A DNA stretch of 64,000 nt from Mixophyes australis (lineage: Eukaryota > Chordata > Amphibia > Anura > Limnodynastidae), in the NCBI GenBank assembly GCA_036250195.1, contig JAVHZZ010000015.1, positions 1,240,001 to 1,304,000 on the forward strand. Reading direction: 5' to 3'. Both the position numbers and the translations under genes were made by a program. Below are positions 1 to 12,815 of this stretch, piece after piece. The notes beneath the pieces are model-generated. The model made no database searches, had not been told where the DNA came from, and worked only from the letters and a program-made list of their open reading frames with translations. Position 1 is the stretch's first letter. Each line of letters begins with the position of its first letter.

Positions 1-100
1 ATTTGATTCATGTTTTGATTCATGACTCGATTCATGATTCATGATTCAATTCATGATTCATGATTCAATTCATGATTCATGATTCAATTCATGATTCATG

Positions 101-850
101 ATTCGTTTCATGATTCATGATTCATTTCATGATTCGTGTTTCGATTCATAATTTATGATTCAATTCATGATTCATGATTCAATTCATGATTCATGTTTCG
201 ATTCATGATTCATGATTTGATTCATGATTCATGATTTAATTCATGATTCATTATTCATAATTCATGATTCGATTCATGATTCATGATTCGATTCATGATT
301 CATGATTCATGATTTAATTCATGATTCATGATTCATGATTCATGATTCGATTCATGATTCATGATTCAATTCATGATTCATGATTCATAATTCATGATTC
401 GATTCATGATTCATGATTCGATTCATGATTCATGATTCGATTCATGATTCATGATTCAATTCATAATTTATGATTTATGATTCAATTTATGATTCAATTC
501 ATGATTCATGATTCAAGATTAGATTCATGATTCATGATTCGATTCATGATTCATGATTCGATTCATGATTCATGATTCAATTCATGATTTATGATTTATG
601 ATTCAATTTATGATTCAATTCATGATTCATGATTCAATTCATGATTCATGATTCGATTCATGATTCATGATTCAATTCATGATTCATGATTCATGATTCA
701 ATTCATGGTTCATGATTCATAATTCATGATTCGATTCATGATTCATGATTCGATTCATGATTCATGATTCATGATTCAATTCATGATTCATGATTCATAA
801 TTCATGATTCGATTCATGATTCATGATTCATGATTCAATTCATGATTCAT
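101..850 (+). repeat. Block I higher-order repeat, copy 1 (1,017-bp offset)
   Basis: This stretch opens with a distinctive cassette: CGTTTC, then CATTTC, then CGTGTTTCG at 135, followed by a CATAATTTATG variant. The same order of variants returns at 1118, where CGTGTTTCG is at 1152. The ATTAGATTC marker is at 518 here and 1535 in copy 2, again 1,017 bp apart. Farther along, this copy has one extra 19-mer, after which the offset becomes 998 (CATAATTC at 718 versus 1716, and 796 versus 1794). Homology fades around 850. Bases 1-100 are ordinary words, with a TGACTCG variant near 24 that resembles the marker at 3551. Confidence 0.75.
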
Positions 851-1117
851 GATTCAATTCATGATTCATGATTGGATTCATGATTCATGATTCAATTCAT
901 GATTCATGATTAAATGATTCAATTCATGATTCATGATTCGATTCATGATTCATGATTCATGATTCATGATTCGATTCATGATTCATGATTCATGATTCAA
1001 TGCATGATTCATGATTCGATTTATGATTCATGATTCATGATTCATGATTCAATTCATGATTCGAGATTCATGATTCGATTCATGATTAGATTCATGATTC
1101 ATGATTAATGATTTATG

Positions 1118-1845
1118 ATTCGTTTCATGATTCATGATTCATTTCATGATTCGTGTTTCGATTCATAATTTATGATTCAATTCATGATTCATGATTCAAT
1201 TCATGATTCATGTTTCGATTCATGATTCATGATTTGATTCATGATTCATGATTTAATTCATGATTCATGATTCATAATTCATGATTCGATTCATGATTCA
1301 TGATTCGATTCATGATTCATGATTCATGATTTAATTCATGATTCATGATTCATGATTCATGATTCGATTCATGATTCATGATTCAATTCATGATTCATGA
1401 TTCATAATTCATGATTCGATTCATGATTCATGATTCGATTCATGATTCATGATTCGATTCATGATTCATGATTCAATTCATAATTTATGATTTATGATTC
1501 AATTTATGATTCAATTCATGATTCATGATTCATGATTAGATTCATGATTCATGATTCGATTCATGATTCATGATTCAATTCATGATTTATGATTTATGAT
1601 TCAATTTATGATTCAATTCATGATTCATGATTCAATTCATGATTCATGATTCGATTCATGATTCATGATTCAATTCATGATTCATGATTCATGATTCAAT
1701 TCATGATTCATGATTCATAATTCATGATTCGATTCATGATTCATGATTCGATTCATGATTCATGATTCATGATTCAATTCATGATTCATGATTCATAATT
1801 CATGATTCGATTCATGATTCATGATTCATGATTCAATTTATGATT
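1118..1845 (+). repeat. Block I higher-order repeat, copy 2
   Basis: This is a near-identical copy of 101-850, including the CGTTTC to CGTGTTTCG cassette, the ATTTATG pair and ATTAGATTC at 1535. It lacks one 19-mer present in copy 1 between about 540 and 600. It has CATGATTC where copy 1 has the ATTCAAG variant before ATTAGATTC. After about 1845 it passes into further short repeats of a CATAATTCATG-containing subunit (near 1857 and 1925) rather than the sequence that follows copy 1. Confidence 0.75.
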
Positions 1846-2064
1846 CATGATTCATAATTCATGATTCGATTCATGATTCATGATTCGATTCATGATTCAT
1901 GATTCAATTCATGATTCATGATTCATAATTCATGATTCGATTCATGATTCATGATTCGATTCATGATTCATGATTCGATTCATGATTCATGATTCATGAT
2001 TTAATTCATGATTCATGATTCATGATTCAATTCATGATTCATGATTCGATTCATGATTCATGAT

Positions 2065-2760
2065 TCAATTCATGATTTATGATTTATGATTCAATTTATG
2101 ATTCGATTCATGATTCATGATTCATGATTTAATTCATGATTCATGATTCATGATTCAATTCATGATTCATGATTCGATTCATGATTCATGATTCGATTCA
2201 TGATTCATGATTCAACTCATGATTCATAATTCATAATTCATGATTCGATTCATGATTCATGATTCGATTAATGATTCATGATTCAATTCATGATTTATGA
2301 TTTATGATTCAATTTATGATTCGATTCATGATTCATGATTCATGATTTAATTCATGATTCATGATTCATGATTCAATTCAAGATTCATGATTCGATTCAT
2401 GATTCATGATTCGATTCATGATTCATGATTCAATTCATGATTCGATTCATAATTCATGATTCGATTCATGATTCATGATTCGATTCATGATTCATGATTC
2501 GATTCATGATTCATGATTCATGATTTAATTCATGATTCATGATTCATGATTCGATTCATGATTCATGATTCGATTCATGATTCATGATTCAATTCATGAT
2601 TTATGATTTATGATTCAATTTATGATTCAATTCATGATTCATGATTCATGATTAGATTCATGATTCATGATTCGATTCATGATTCATGATTCAATTCATG
2701 ATTTATGATTTATGATTCAATTTATGATTCAATTCATGATTCATGATTCAATTCATGATT
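2065..2760 (+). repeat. Cluster of ATTTATG cassettes (218-, 306- and 102-bp spacing)
   Basis: A recurrent cassette made of two ATTTATG words, one ATTCA, one ATTTATG and usually another S word starts after CATG at about 2071, 2289, 2595 and 2697. The spacings of 218, 306 and 102 bp suggest small local duplications. The same cassette is found in blocks I, A, B and C, so it probably predates their separation. Confidence 0.7.
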
Positions 2761-2824
2761 CATGATTCGATTTATGATTCATGATTCAATTCATGATTCA
2801 TGATTCAATTCATTATTCATGATT

Positions 2825-2840
2825 CATGAATTGAATCATG
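2825..2840 (+). other. Micro-inversion scar CATGAATTGAATCATG
   Basis: The ordinary text would read CATGATTCAATTCATG. The observed 16-mer is its exact reverse complement and differs at four positions, which one inversion between the two palindromic CATG ends explains. A variant of the scar is at 5569-5584 (ending CATA) and an exact copy at 20960-20975, at offsets matching the 2.74-kb and 15.4-kb duplications. Confidence 0.75.
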
Positions 2841-3841
2841 ATTCATGATTCAATTCATGATTCATGATTCATGATTCAATTCATGATTCATGATTCACGA
2901 TTCATGATTCATGATTCAATTCATGATTCATGATTCAATTCATGATTCATGATTCGATTCATGATTCATGATTCGATTCATGATTCATGATTCAATTCAT
3001 GATTCATGATTCAATTCATGATTCATGATTTAATTCATGATTCATAATTCATGATTCATGATTCAATTCATAATTCATGATTCAATTCATGATTCATGAT
3101 GCGATTCATGATTCATGATTCGATTCATGATTCATAATTTAATTCATGATTTATGATTTATGATTCAATTCATGATTCAATTCATGATTCATTTCATGAT
3201 TCATGATTCGATTCATGATTCATGATTCATGATTCGATTCATGATTCATGATTCGATTCATGATTCATGATTCATAATTCATGATTCAATTCATGATTCA
3301 TGATTCATGATTCATGATTCAAGATTCAATTCATGATTCATGATTCAATTCATGATTCATGATTCGATTCATGATTCATAATTCATGATTTATGATTCAT
3401 GATTCAATTCATGATTCATGATTCATGATTCAATTCATGATTCATTATTTAATTCATGATTCATGATTCGATTCATGATTCATGATTAGATTCATGATTT
3501 ATAATTCAAATCATGATTCATGATTCATGATTCAATTCATGATTCATGATTCATTATTTGATTCATGTTTCGATTCATGACTCGATTCATGATTCATGAT
3601 TCAATTCATGATTCATGATTCAATTCATGATTCATGATTCAATTCATGATTCATGATTCGATTCATGATTCATGATTCATGATTCATGATTCAAGATTCA
3701 TGATTCATGATTCAATTCATGATTCATGATTCAATTCATGATTCATGATTCAATTCATGATTCATGATTCGATTCATGATTCATGATTAATGATTCATGA
3801 TTCATGATTCAATTCATGATTCATGATTCGATTCATGATTC

Positions 3842-4207
3842 ATTATTCAATTCATGATTCATAATTTATGATTCAATTCATGATTCAATTCATGATTCAT
3901 GATTCGATTCATGAATTATGAATCAATTTATGATTCATGATTTAATTCATGATTCATGATTTGATTCATGATTCATGATTCAATTCATGATTCATTTCAT
4001 AATTCATGATTCGATTCATGATTCATGATTCAATTCATGATTCATAATTTATGATTCAATTCATGATTCAATTCATGATTCATGATTCGATTCATGAATT
4101 ATGAATCAATTTATGATTCATGATTTAATTCATGATTCATGATTTGATTCATGATTCATGATTCAATTCATGATTCATTTCATAATTCATGATTCAATTC
4201 ATGATTC
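3842..4207 (+). repeat. 183-bp tandem duplication containing the 14-bp inversion scar
   Basis: Two adjacent copies of about 183 bp, each containing CATAATTTATG, the scar TGAATTATGAATCA (3912 and 4095), GATTTAATTC, GATTTGATTC and ATTTCATAATTC in the same order. Copy 2 of the 2.74-kb repeat and the 20-kb relative each have only one copy of the scar (6644 and 22042). The doubling is therefore private to this place and arose after the scar. Confidence 0.8.
3912..3925 (+). other. Micro-inversion scar TGAATTATGAATCA
   Basis: Ordinary array text, with a common CATA variant, would read TGATTCATAATTCA here. The observed sequence is its exact reverse complement, flanked by normal words. Copies lie at 4095-4108, 6644-6657 and 22042-22055, so the inversion happened once and was then copied by larger duplications. 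A related site near 9947 reads TGAATTATGATTCA, one base away from the scar. Confidence 0.75.
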
Positions 4208-5185
4208 ATGATTCATGATTCAATTCATGATTCATTTCATGATTCGAGTTTCGATTCATAATTCATGATTCAATTCATGACTCATGATTCAATTCATGAT
4301 TCATGTTTCGATTCATGATTCATGATTCGATTCATGATTCATGATTCAATTCATGATTCATTATTCATAATTCATGATTCGATTCATGATTCCATTCATG
4401 ATTCATGATTCATGATTTAATTCATGATTCATGATTCATGATTCGATTCATGATTCATGATTCAATTCATGATTCATGATTCGTAATTTATGATTCGATT
4501 CATGACTCATGATTCGATTCATGATTCATGATTCAATTCATGATTCATGATTCGATTCATGATTCATGATTCAATTCATGATTCATGATTCATGATTCAA
4601 TTCATGATTCATGATTCGATTCATGATTCATGATTCAATTCATGATTCATAATTCAATTCATGATTCAATTCATGATTCAATTCATGATTCAATTCATGA
4701 TTCATGATTCGATTTATGATTTATGATTCAATTCATGATTCATGATTTATGATTCAATTCATGATTCAATTCATGATTCATGATTCAATTCATGATTCGA
4801 GATTCATGATTCAATTCATGATTCATGATTCAATTCATGATTCATGATTCAATTCATGATTCATGATTTATTATTCAATTCATGATTCAATTCATGATTC
4901 ATGATTCAATTCATGATTCGAGATTCATGATTCGATTTATGATTCATGATTCAATTCATGATTCATGATTCAATTCATGATTCATGATTCGATTCATGAT
5001 TCATGATTCAATTCATGATTCATGATTCAATTCATGATTCATGATTTAATTCATGATTCATAATTCATGATTCATGATTCAATTCATAATTCATGATTCA
5101 ATTCATGATTCATGATGCGATTCATGATTCATGATTCGATTCATGATTCATGATTCAATTCATGATTCATTATTTATGATTCAAT

Positions 5186-7430
5186 TCATGATTCAATTCA
5201 TGATTCGATTCATAATTCATGATTCGATTCATGATTCATGATTCGATTCATGATTCATGATTCGATTCATGATTCATGATTCATGATTTAATTCATGATT
5301 CATGATTCATGATTCGATTCATGATTCATGATTCGATTCATGATTCATGATTCAATTCATGATTTATGATTTATGATTCAATTTATGATTCAATTCATGA
5401 TTCATGATTCATGATTAGATTCATGATTCATGATTCGATTCATGATTCATGATTCAATTCATGATTTATGATTTATGATTCAATTTATGATTCAATTCAT
5501 GATTCATGATTCAATTCATGATTCATGATTCGATTTATGATTCATGATTCAATTCATGATTCATGATTCATGAATTGAATCATAATTCATGATTCAATTC
5601 ATGATTCATGATTCATGATTCAATTCATGATTCATAATTCACGATTCATGATTCATGATTCAATTCATGATTCATGATTCAATTCATGATTCATGATTCG
5701 ATTCATGATTCATGATTCGATTCATGATTCATGATTCAATTCATGATTCATGATTCAATTCATGATTCATGATTTAATTCATGATTCATAATTCATGATT
5801 CATGATTCAATTCATAATTCATGATTCAATTCATGATTCATGATGCGATTCATGATTCATGATTCGATTCATGATTCTTAATTCAATTCATGATTCATGA
5901 TTTATGATTCAATTCATGATTCAATTCATGATTCATTTCATGATTCATGATTCGATTCATGATTCATGATTCATGATTCGATTCATGATTCATGATTCGA
6001 TTCATGATTCATGATTCATAATTCATGATTCAATTCATGATTCATGATTCATGATTCATGATTCAAGATTCAATTCATGATTCATGATTCAATTCATGAT
6101 TCATGATTCGATTCATGATTCATAATTCATGATTTATGATTCATGATTCAATTCATGATTCATGATTCATGATTTAATTCATGATTCATTATTAAATTCA
6201 TGATTCATGATTCGATTCATGATTCATGATTAGATTCATGATTTATAATTCAAATCATGATTCATGATTCATGATTCAATTCATGATTCATGATTCATTA
6301 TTTGATTCATGTTTCGATTCATGACTCGATTCATGATTCATGATTCAATTCATGATTCATGATTCATGATTCATGATTCAATTCATGATTCATGATTCAA
6401 TTCATGATTCATGATTCGATTCATGATTCATGATTCATGATTCATGATTCAAGATTCATGATTCATGATTCAATTCATGATTCATGATTCAATTCATGAT
6501 TCATGATTCGATTCATGATTCATGATTAATGATTCATGATTCAATTCATGATTCATGATTCGATTCATGATTCATGATTCAATTCATGATTCATAATTTA
6601 TGATTCAATTCATGATTCAATTCATGATTCATGATTCGATTCATGAATTATGAATCAATTTATGATTCATGATTTAATTCATGATTCATGATTTGATTCA
6701 TGATTCATGATTCAATTCAAGATTCATTTCATAATTCATGATTCAATTCATGATTCATGATTCATGATTCAATTCATGATTCATTTCATGATTCGAGTTT
6801 TGATTCATAATTCATGATTCAATTCATGACTCATGATTCAATTCATGATTCATGTTTCGATTCATGATTCATGATTCGATTCATGATTCATGATTCAATT
6901 CATGATTCATTATTCATAATTCATGATTCGATTCATGATTCCATTCATGATTCATGATTCATGATTTAATTCATGATTCATGATTCATGATTCGATTCAT
7001 GATTCATGATTCAATTCATGATTCATGATTCGTAATTTATGATTCGATTCATGACTCATGATTCGATTCATGATTCATGATTCAATTCATGATTCATGAT
7101 TCGATTCATGATTCATGATTCAATTCATGATTCATGATTCATGATTCAATTCATGATTTGAGATTCATGATTCGATTTATGATTCATGATTCAATTCATG
7201 ATTCATGATTCAATTCATGATTCATGATTCGATTCATGATTCATGATTCAATTCATGATTCATGATTCAATTCATGATTCATGATTTAATTCATGATTCA
7301 TAATTCATGATTCATGATTCAATTCATAATTCATGATTCAATTCATGATTCATGATGCGATTCATGATTCATGATTCGATTCATGATTCAATTCATGATT
7401 CATTATTTATGATTCAATTCATGATTCAAT
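5186..7430 (+). repeat. Block A 2.74-kb higher-order repeat, copy 2 (shortened)
   Basis: This copy follows copy 1 head to tail and keeps its variant order, with the offset falling from 2,744 to 2,549 and then 2,233 bp (CATTATTTATG at 5168 and 7401). Deletions explain the change: the 183-bp duplication is absent before 6794, and about 316 bp is missing around 7150, where a GATTTGAGATTC join appears. The right segmental copy near 22.5-22.9 kb retains the missing text, so the second loss is private to this locus. Confidence 0.75.
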
Positions 7431-7508
7431 TCATGATTCATTTCATGATTCATGATTCGATTCATGATTCATGATTCGATTCATGATTCATGATTCGATT
7501 CATGATTC

Positions 7509-7868
7509 ATAATTCATGATTTATGATTCATGATTCGATTCATGATTCATGATTAGATTCATGATTTATAATTCAAATCATGATTCATGATTCATTATTT
7601 AATTCATGATTCATGATTCGATTCATGATTCATTATTTAATTCATGATTCATGATTCATTATTTAATTCATGATTCATGATTTGATTCATAATTCATGAT
7701 TTATGATTCATGATTCGATTCATGATTCATGATTAGATTCATGATTTATAATTCAAATCATGATTCATGATTCATTATTTAATTCATGATTCATGATTCG
7801 ATTCATGATTCATTATTTAATTCATGATTCATGATTCATTATTTAATTCATGATTCATGATTTGATTC
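7509..7868 (+). repeat. 180-bp tandem duplication
   Basis: Two adjacent 180-bp copies begin at ATAATTCATG at 7509 and 7689. Each contains ATTAGATTC, ATTTATAATTC, CAAATCATG and repeated CATTATTTAATTC variants. The same pair occurs at 23208 and 23388, so this doubling predates the 15-kb duplication. Confidence 0.85.
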
Positions 7869-8516
7869 ATGATTCATGACTCGATTCATGATTCATGATT
7901 CAATTCATGATTCATGATTCATGATTCATGATTCAATTCATGATTCATGATTCAATTCATGATTCATGATTCATGATTCAATTCATGATTCATGATGCAA
8001 TTCATGAATCATGATTCAATTCTTGATTCATGATTCAATTCATGTTTCATGATTCGATTCATGATTCATGATTAAATTCATGATTCATGATTCAATTCAT
8101 GATTCATAATTCGATTCATGATTCATGATTCGATTCATGATTCATGTTTCATGATTCAATTCATGATTCATGATTCGATTTATGATTTATGATTCAATTC
8201 ATGATTCATGATTTATGATTCAATTCATGATTCAATTCATGATTCATGATTCGAGATTCATGATTCAATTCATGATTCACGATTTATGATTCAATTCATG
8301 ATTCAATTCATGATTCATGATTCAATTCATGATTCGAGATTCATGATTCGATTTATGATTCATGATTCAATTCATGATTCATGATTCATTTCATTATTCA
8401 ATTCATGATTCATGATTCATGATTCAATTCAGGATTCATGATTCATGATTCGATTCATGATTCATGATTCAAGATTCAAATTATGATTCAATTCATGATT
8501 CATGATTCATTTCATG

Positions 8517-8860
8517 ATTTATGATTTATGATTCAATTTATGATTCAATTCATGATTCATGATTCATGATTCGATTCATGATTCATGATTCGATTCATGA
8601 TTTATGATTTATGATTCAATTTATGATTCAATTCATGATTCATGATTCATGATTCGATTCATGATTCATGATTCGATTCATGATTCATGATTCATGATTC
8701 AATTCATGATTTATGATTTATGATTCAATTTATGATTCAATTCATGATTCATGATTCATGATTCGATTCATGATTCATGATTCGATTCATGATTCATGAT
8801 TCAATTCATGATTTATGATTTATGATTCAATTTATGATTCAATTCATGATTCATGATTCA
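8517..8860 (+). repeat. Four-copy ATTTATG cassette cluster (83-109 bp spacing)
   Basis: The cassette of ATTTATG pairs starts at 8517, 8600, 8709 and 8811, giving spacings of 83, 109 and 102 bp. In the right segmental copy the matching stretch (about 24.3-24.45 kb) has fewer copies, so the number changed after the large duplication. Spacing differences are sums of 7- and 19-base steps. Confidence 0.7.
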
Positions 8861-11805
8861 ATTCATGATTCATGATTCGATTCTTGATTCATGATTCAAT
8901 TCATGATTCATGATTCATGATTCAATTCATGATTCATGATTCGATTCATGATTCATGATTCATGATTCAATTCATGATTCATGATTCATAATTCATGATT
9001 CATGATTCAATTCATGATTCATGATTCAATTCATGATTCATGATTCGATTCATGATTCATGATTCGATTCTTGATTCATGATTCAATACATGATTCATGA
9101 TTCAATTCATGATTCATGATTTAATTCATGATTCATAATTCATGATTCATGATTCAATTCATAATTCATGATTCAATTCATGATTCATGATGCGATTCAT
9201 GATTCATGATTCGATTCATGATTCATGATTCAATTCATGATTCATGATTTATGATTCAATTCATGATTCAATTCATGATTCATTTCATGATTCATGATTC
9301 GATTCATGATTCATGATTCATGATTCGATTCATGATTCATGATTCGATTCATGATTCATGATTCATAATTCATGATTCAATTCATGATTCATGATTCATG
9401 ATTCATGATTCAAGATTCAATTCATGATTCATGATTCGATTCATGATTCATAATTCATGATTTATGATTCATGATTCGATTCATGATTCATGATTCATGA
9501 TTCAATTCATGATTCATTATTTAATTCATGATTCATGATTCGATTCATGATTCATGATTAGATTCATGATTTATAATTCAAATCATGATTCATGATTCAT
9601 TATTTAATTCATGATTCGATTTATGATTCATGATTCAATTCATGATTCATGATTCATTGTTTAATTCATGATTCATGATTCGATTCATGATTCATGACTC
9701 AATTCATGATTCATGATTTAATTCATGATTCATGATTCATGATTCATGATTCATGATTCATGATTCAATTCATGATTCATGATTCAATTCATGATTCATG
9801 ATTCGATTCATGATTCATGATTAATGATTCATGATTCATGATTTAATTCATGATTCATGATTCGATTCATGATTCATGATTCAATTCATGATTCATGATT
9901 TATGATTCAATTCATGATTCAATTCATGATTCATGATTCGATTCATGAATTATGATTCAATTTATGATTCATGATTTAATTCATGATTCATGATTTGATT
10001 CATGATTCATGATTCAATTCATGATTCATTTCATAATTCTTGATTCAATTCATGATTCATGATTCATGATTCAATTCATGATTCATGATTCAATTCATGA
10101 TTCATGTTTCGATTCATGATTCATGATTCGATTCATGATTCATGATTCCATTCATGATTCATGATTCATGATTTAATTCATGATTCATGATTCATGATTC
10201 ATGATTCGATTCATGATTCATGATTCAATTCATGATTCATAATTCATAATTTATGATTCGATTCATGACTCATGATTCAATTCATGATTCATGTTTCGAT
10301 TCATGATTCATGATTCGATTCATGATTCATGATTCCATTCATGATTCATGATTCATGATTTAATTCATGATTCATGATTCATGATTCGATTCATGATTCA
10401 TGATTCATGATATAATTCATGATTCATGATTCATGAATCGATTCATGATTCATGATTCAATTCATGTTTCATGATTCATAATTTATGATTCGATTCATGA
10501 TTCATGATTCATGATTTAATTCATGATTCATGATTCATGATTCAATTCATGATTCATGTTTCGATTCATGATTCATGATTTGATTCATGATTCATGATTC
10601 CATTCATGATTCATGATTCATGATTTAATTCATGATTCATGATTCATGATTCGATTCATGATTCATGATTCATGATTTAATTCATGATTCATGATTCATG
10701 ATTCAATTCATGATTCATGATTCATGATTCATGATTCAATTCATGATTCATGATTCAATTCATGATTCATGATTCGATTCATGATTCATGATTCGATTCA
10801 TGATTCATGATTCAATTCATGATTCATGATTTATGATTCAATTCATGATTCAATTCATGATTCATTTCATGATTCATGATTCGATTCATGATTCATGATT
10901 CATGATTCGATTCATGATTCATGATTCGATTCATGATTCATGATTCATAATTCATGATTCAATTCATGATTCATGATTCAAGATTCAATTCATGATTCAT
11001 GATTCAATTCATGATTCATGATTCGATTCATGATTCATAATTCATGATTTATGATTCATGATTCGATTCATGATTCATGATTCATTATTTAATTCATGAT
11101 TCATGATTCGATTCATGATTCATGATTCAATTCATGATTTATGATTCATTATTTAATTCATGATTCATGATTCGATTCATGATTCATGATTCAATTCATG
11201 ATTCATGATTCAATTTATGATTCATGATTCATGATTCATGATTCAATTCATGATTCATGATTCGATTCATGATTCATGATTCAATTCATGATTCATGATT
11301 TATGATTCAATTCATGATTCAATTCATGATTCAATTCATGATTCATGATTCGATTCATGATTCATGATTCAATTCATGATTCATGATTCAATTCATGTTT
11401 CATGATTTGATTCATGATTCATGATTAAATTCATGATTCATGATTCAATTCATGATTCATAATTCGATTCATGATTCATGATTCATGATTCGATTCATGA
11501 TTCATGTTTCATGATTCAATTCATGATTCATGATTCGATTTATGATTTATGATTCAATTCATGATTCATGATTTATGATTCAATTCATGATTCAATTCAT
11601 GATTCATGATTCAATTCATGATTCATGATTCAATTCATGATTCGAGATTCATGATTCAATTCATGATTCATGATTCAATTCATGATTCATGATTTATGAT
11701 TCAATTCATGATTCAATTAATGATTCATGATTCAATTCATGATTCGAGATTCATGATTCGATTCATGATTCATGATTCAATTCATGATTCATGATTCATG
11801 ATTCA

Positions 11806-12310
11806 ATTCATGATTCATGATTCGATTTAAGATTTATGATTCAATTCATGATTCATGATTTATGATTCAATTATTGATTCAATTCATGATTCATGATTCA
11901 ATTCATGATTCGAGATTCATGATTCGATTCATGATTCATGATTCAATTCATTATTCAATTCATGATTCATGATTCATGATTCAATTCAGGATTCATGATT
12001 CATGATTCAAATTATGATTCAATTCATGATTCATGATTCATTTCATGATTCAATTCATGATTCATGATTCATGATTCATGATTCAATTCATGATTCATGA
12101 TTCATGATTCGATTCATGGTTCATGATTCATGATTCGTGATTCATGATTCAATTCATGATTTATGATTCAATTCATGATTCATGATTCAATTCATGATTC
12201 ATGATTCGATTCATAATTAATGATTTATGATTCGTTTCATGATTCATGATTCATTTCATGATTCATGTTTCGATTCATAATTCATGATTCAATTCATGAT
12301 TCATGATTCA
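11806..12310 (+). repeat. 505-bp tandem duplication, copy 1
   Basis: Anchors repeat exactly 505 bp apart: GATTTAAG at 11824 and 12329, CATGGTTC at 12115 and 12620, and ATTAATG at 12216 and 12721. This copy reads CATGTTTCG where its partner has CGTGTTTCG. The right segmental copy (about 30.06-30.5 kb) has one copy of the unit, so this doubling is private. Confidence 0.85.
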
Positions 12311-12815
12311 ATTCATGATTCATGATTCGATTTAAGATTTATGATTCAATTCATGATTCATGATTTATGATTCAATTATTGATTCAATTCATGATTCATG
12401 ATTCAATTCATGATTCGAGATTCATGATTCGATTCATGATTCATGATTCAATTCATTATTCAATTCATGATTCATGATTCATGATTCAATTCAGGATTCA
12501 TGATTCATGATTCAAATTATGATTCAATTCATGATTCATGATTCATTTCATGATTCAATTCATGATTCATGATTCATGATTCATGATTCAATTCATGATT
12601 CATGATTCATGATTCGATTCATGGTTCATGATTCATGATTCGTGATTCATGATTCAATTCATGATTTATGATTCAATTCATGATTCATGATTCAATTCAT
12701 GATTCATGATTCGATTCATAATTAATGATTTATGATTCGTTTCATGATTCATGATTCATTTCATGATTCGTGTTTCGATTCATAATTCATGATTCAATTC
12801 ATGATTCATGATTCA
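12311..12815 (+). repeat. 505-bp tandem duplication, copy 2
   Basis: This is the adjacent partner of the previous unit, with the same order of GATTTAAG, GAGATTC, CAGGATTC, CATGGTTC, CGTGATTC and CGTTTC variants. It ends in the CGTGTTTCG cassette at 12769, which also marks the start of the next, 2.6-2.8-kb repeat. Confidence 0.85.

Larger units (their letters stand above)
2440..5185 (+). repeat. Block A 2.74-kb higher-order repeat, copy 1
   Basis: Shared rare variants tie this stretch to 5186-7430: CATGAATTGAATC at about 2825 and 5569, TCATTATTTG followed by a TGACTCG variant at 3551 and 6295 (both 2,744 bp apart), and CGAGTTT at 4245 and 6794 (2,549 bp, after copy 2 has lost about 195 bp). 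It includes GATGCGATTC variants, which I noticed only in block A. It carries a private 183-bp tandem duplication (3842-4207). Confidence 0.8.
4550..12815 (+). repeat. Block A long segmental duplication, left copy
   Basis: Ordered rare variants recur about 15.3-15.7 kb downstream. Pairs read by eye: 4651/20049, 5571/20962, 6295/21686, 6644/22042, 6794/22211, 7509/23208, 8031/23720, 9655/24908 and 10411/25771. The offset shifts from about 15,400 to 15,690 near 7.15 kb, where this copy has lost about 300 bp kept in the right copy. It drops to about 15,250 by 9.65 kb. Farther on, the GATTTAAG marker at 11824 matches 30075 because the right copy contains an extra 2.4-2.76-kb duplication. Confidence 0.8.

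Noticed and set aside
2071..2090. Yeast-type replication origin consensus in the ATTTATG cassette
   Set aside because: ATTTATGATTTATG resembles the WTTTAYRTTTW consensus but has an A where the T run should begin. It is explained by the word variants.
2822..2838. Heat-shock-element-like TTCNNGAA at the inversion scars
   Set aside because: TTCATGAA arises wherever a word is flipped. The surrounding TTC repeats are all in one direction, unlike the alternating array of a true heat-shock element.
4278..4284. AP-1/Gcn4-type sites: TGACTCA here and elsewhere, TGAGTCA near 15349, 17998, 28607, 32782, 38834 and 48175
   Set aside because: The array word contains TGATTCA, one substitution from these sites, so they are expected by chance mutation. 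No promoter or gene context supports regulation.
7993..8010. CATGAATCATG read as single-word inversions (for example near 8005, 15211, 37031 and 48366)
   Set aside because: Flipping one L word between CATG sites gives the same text as a single T-to-A change, so inversion cannot be claimed for these.
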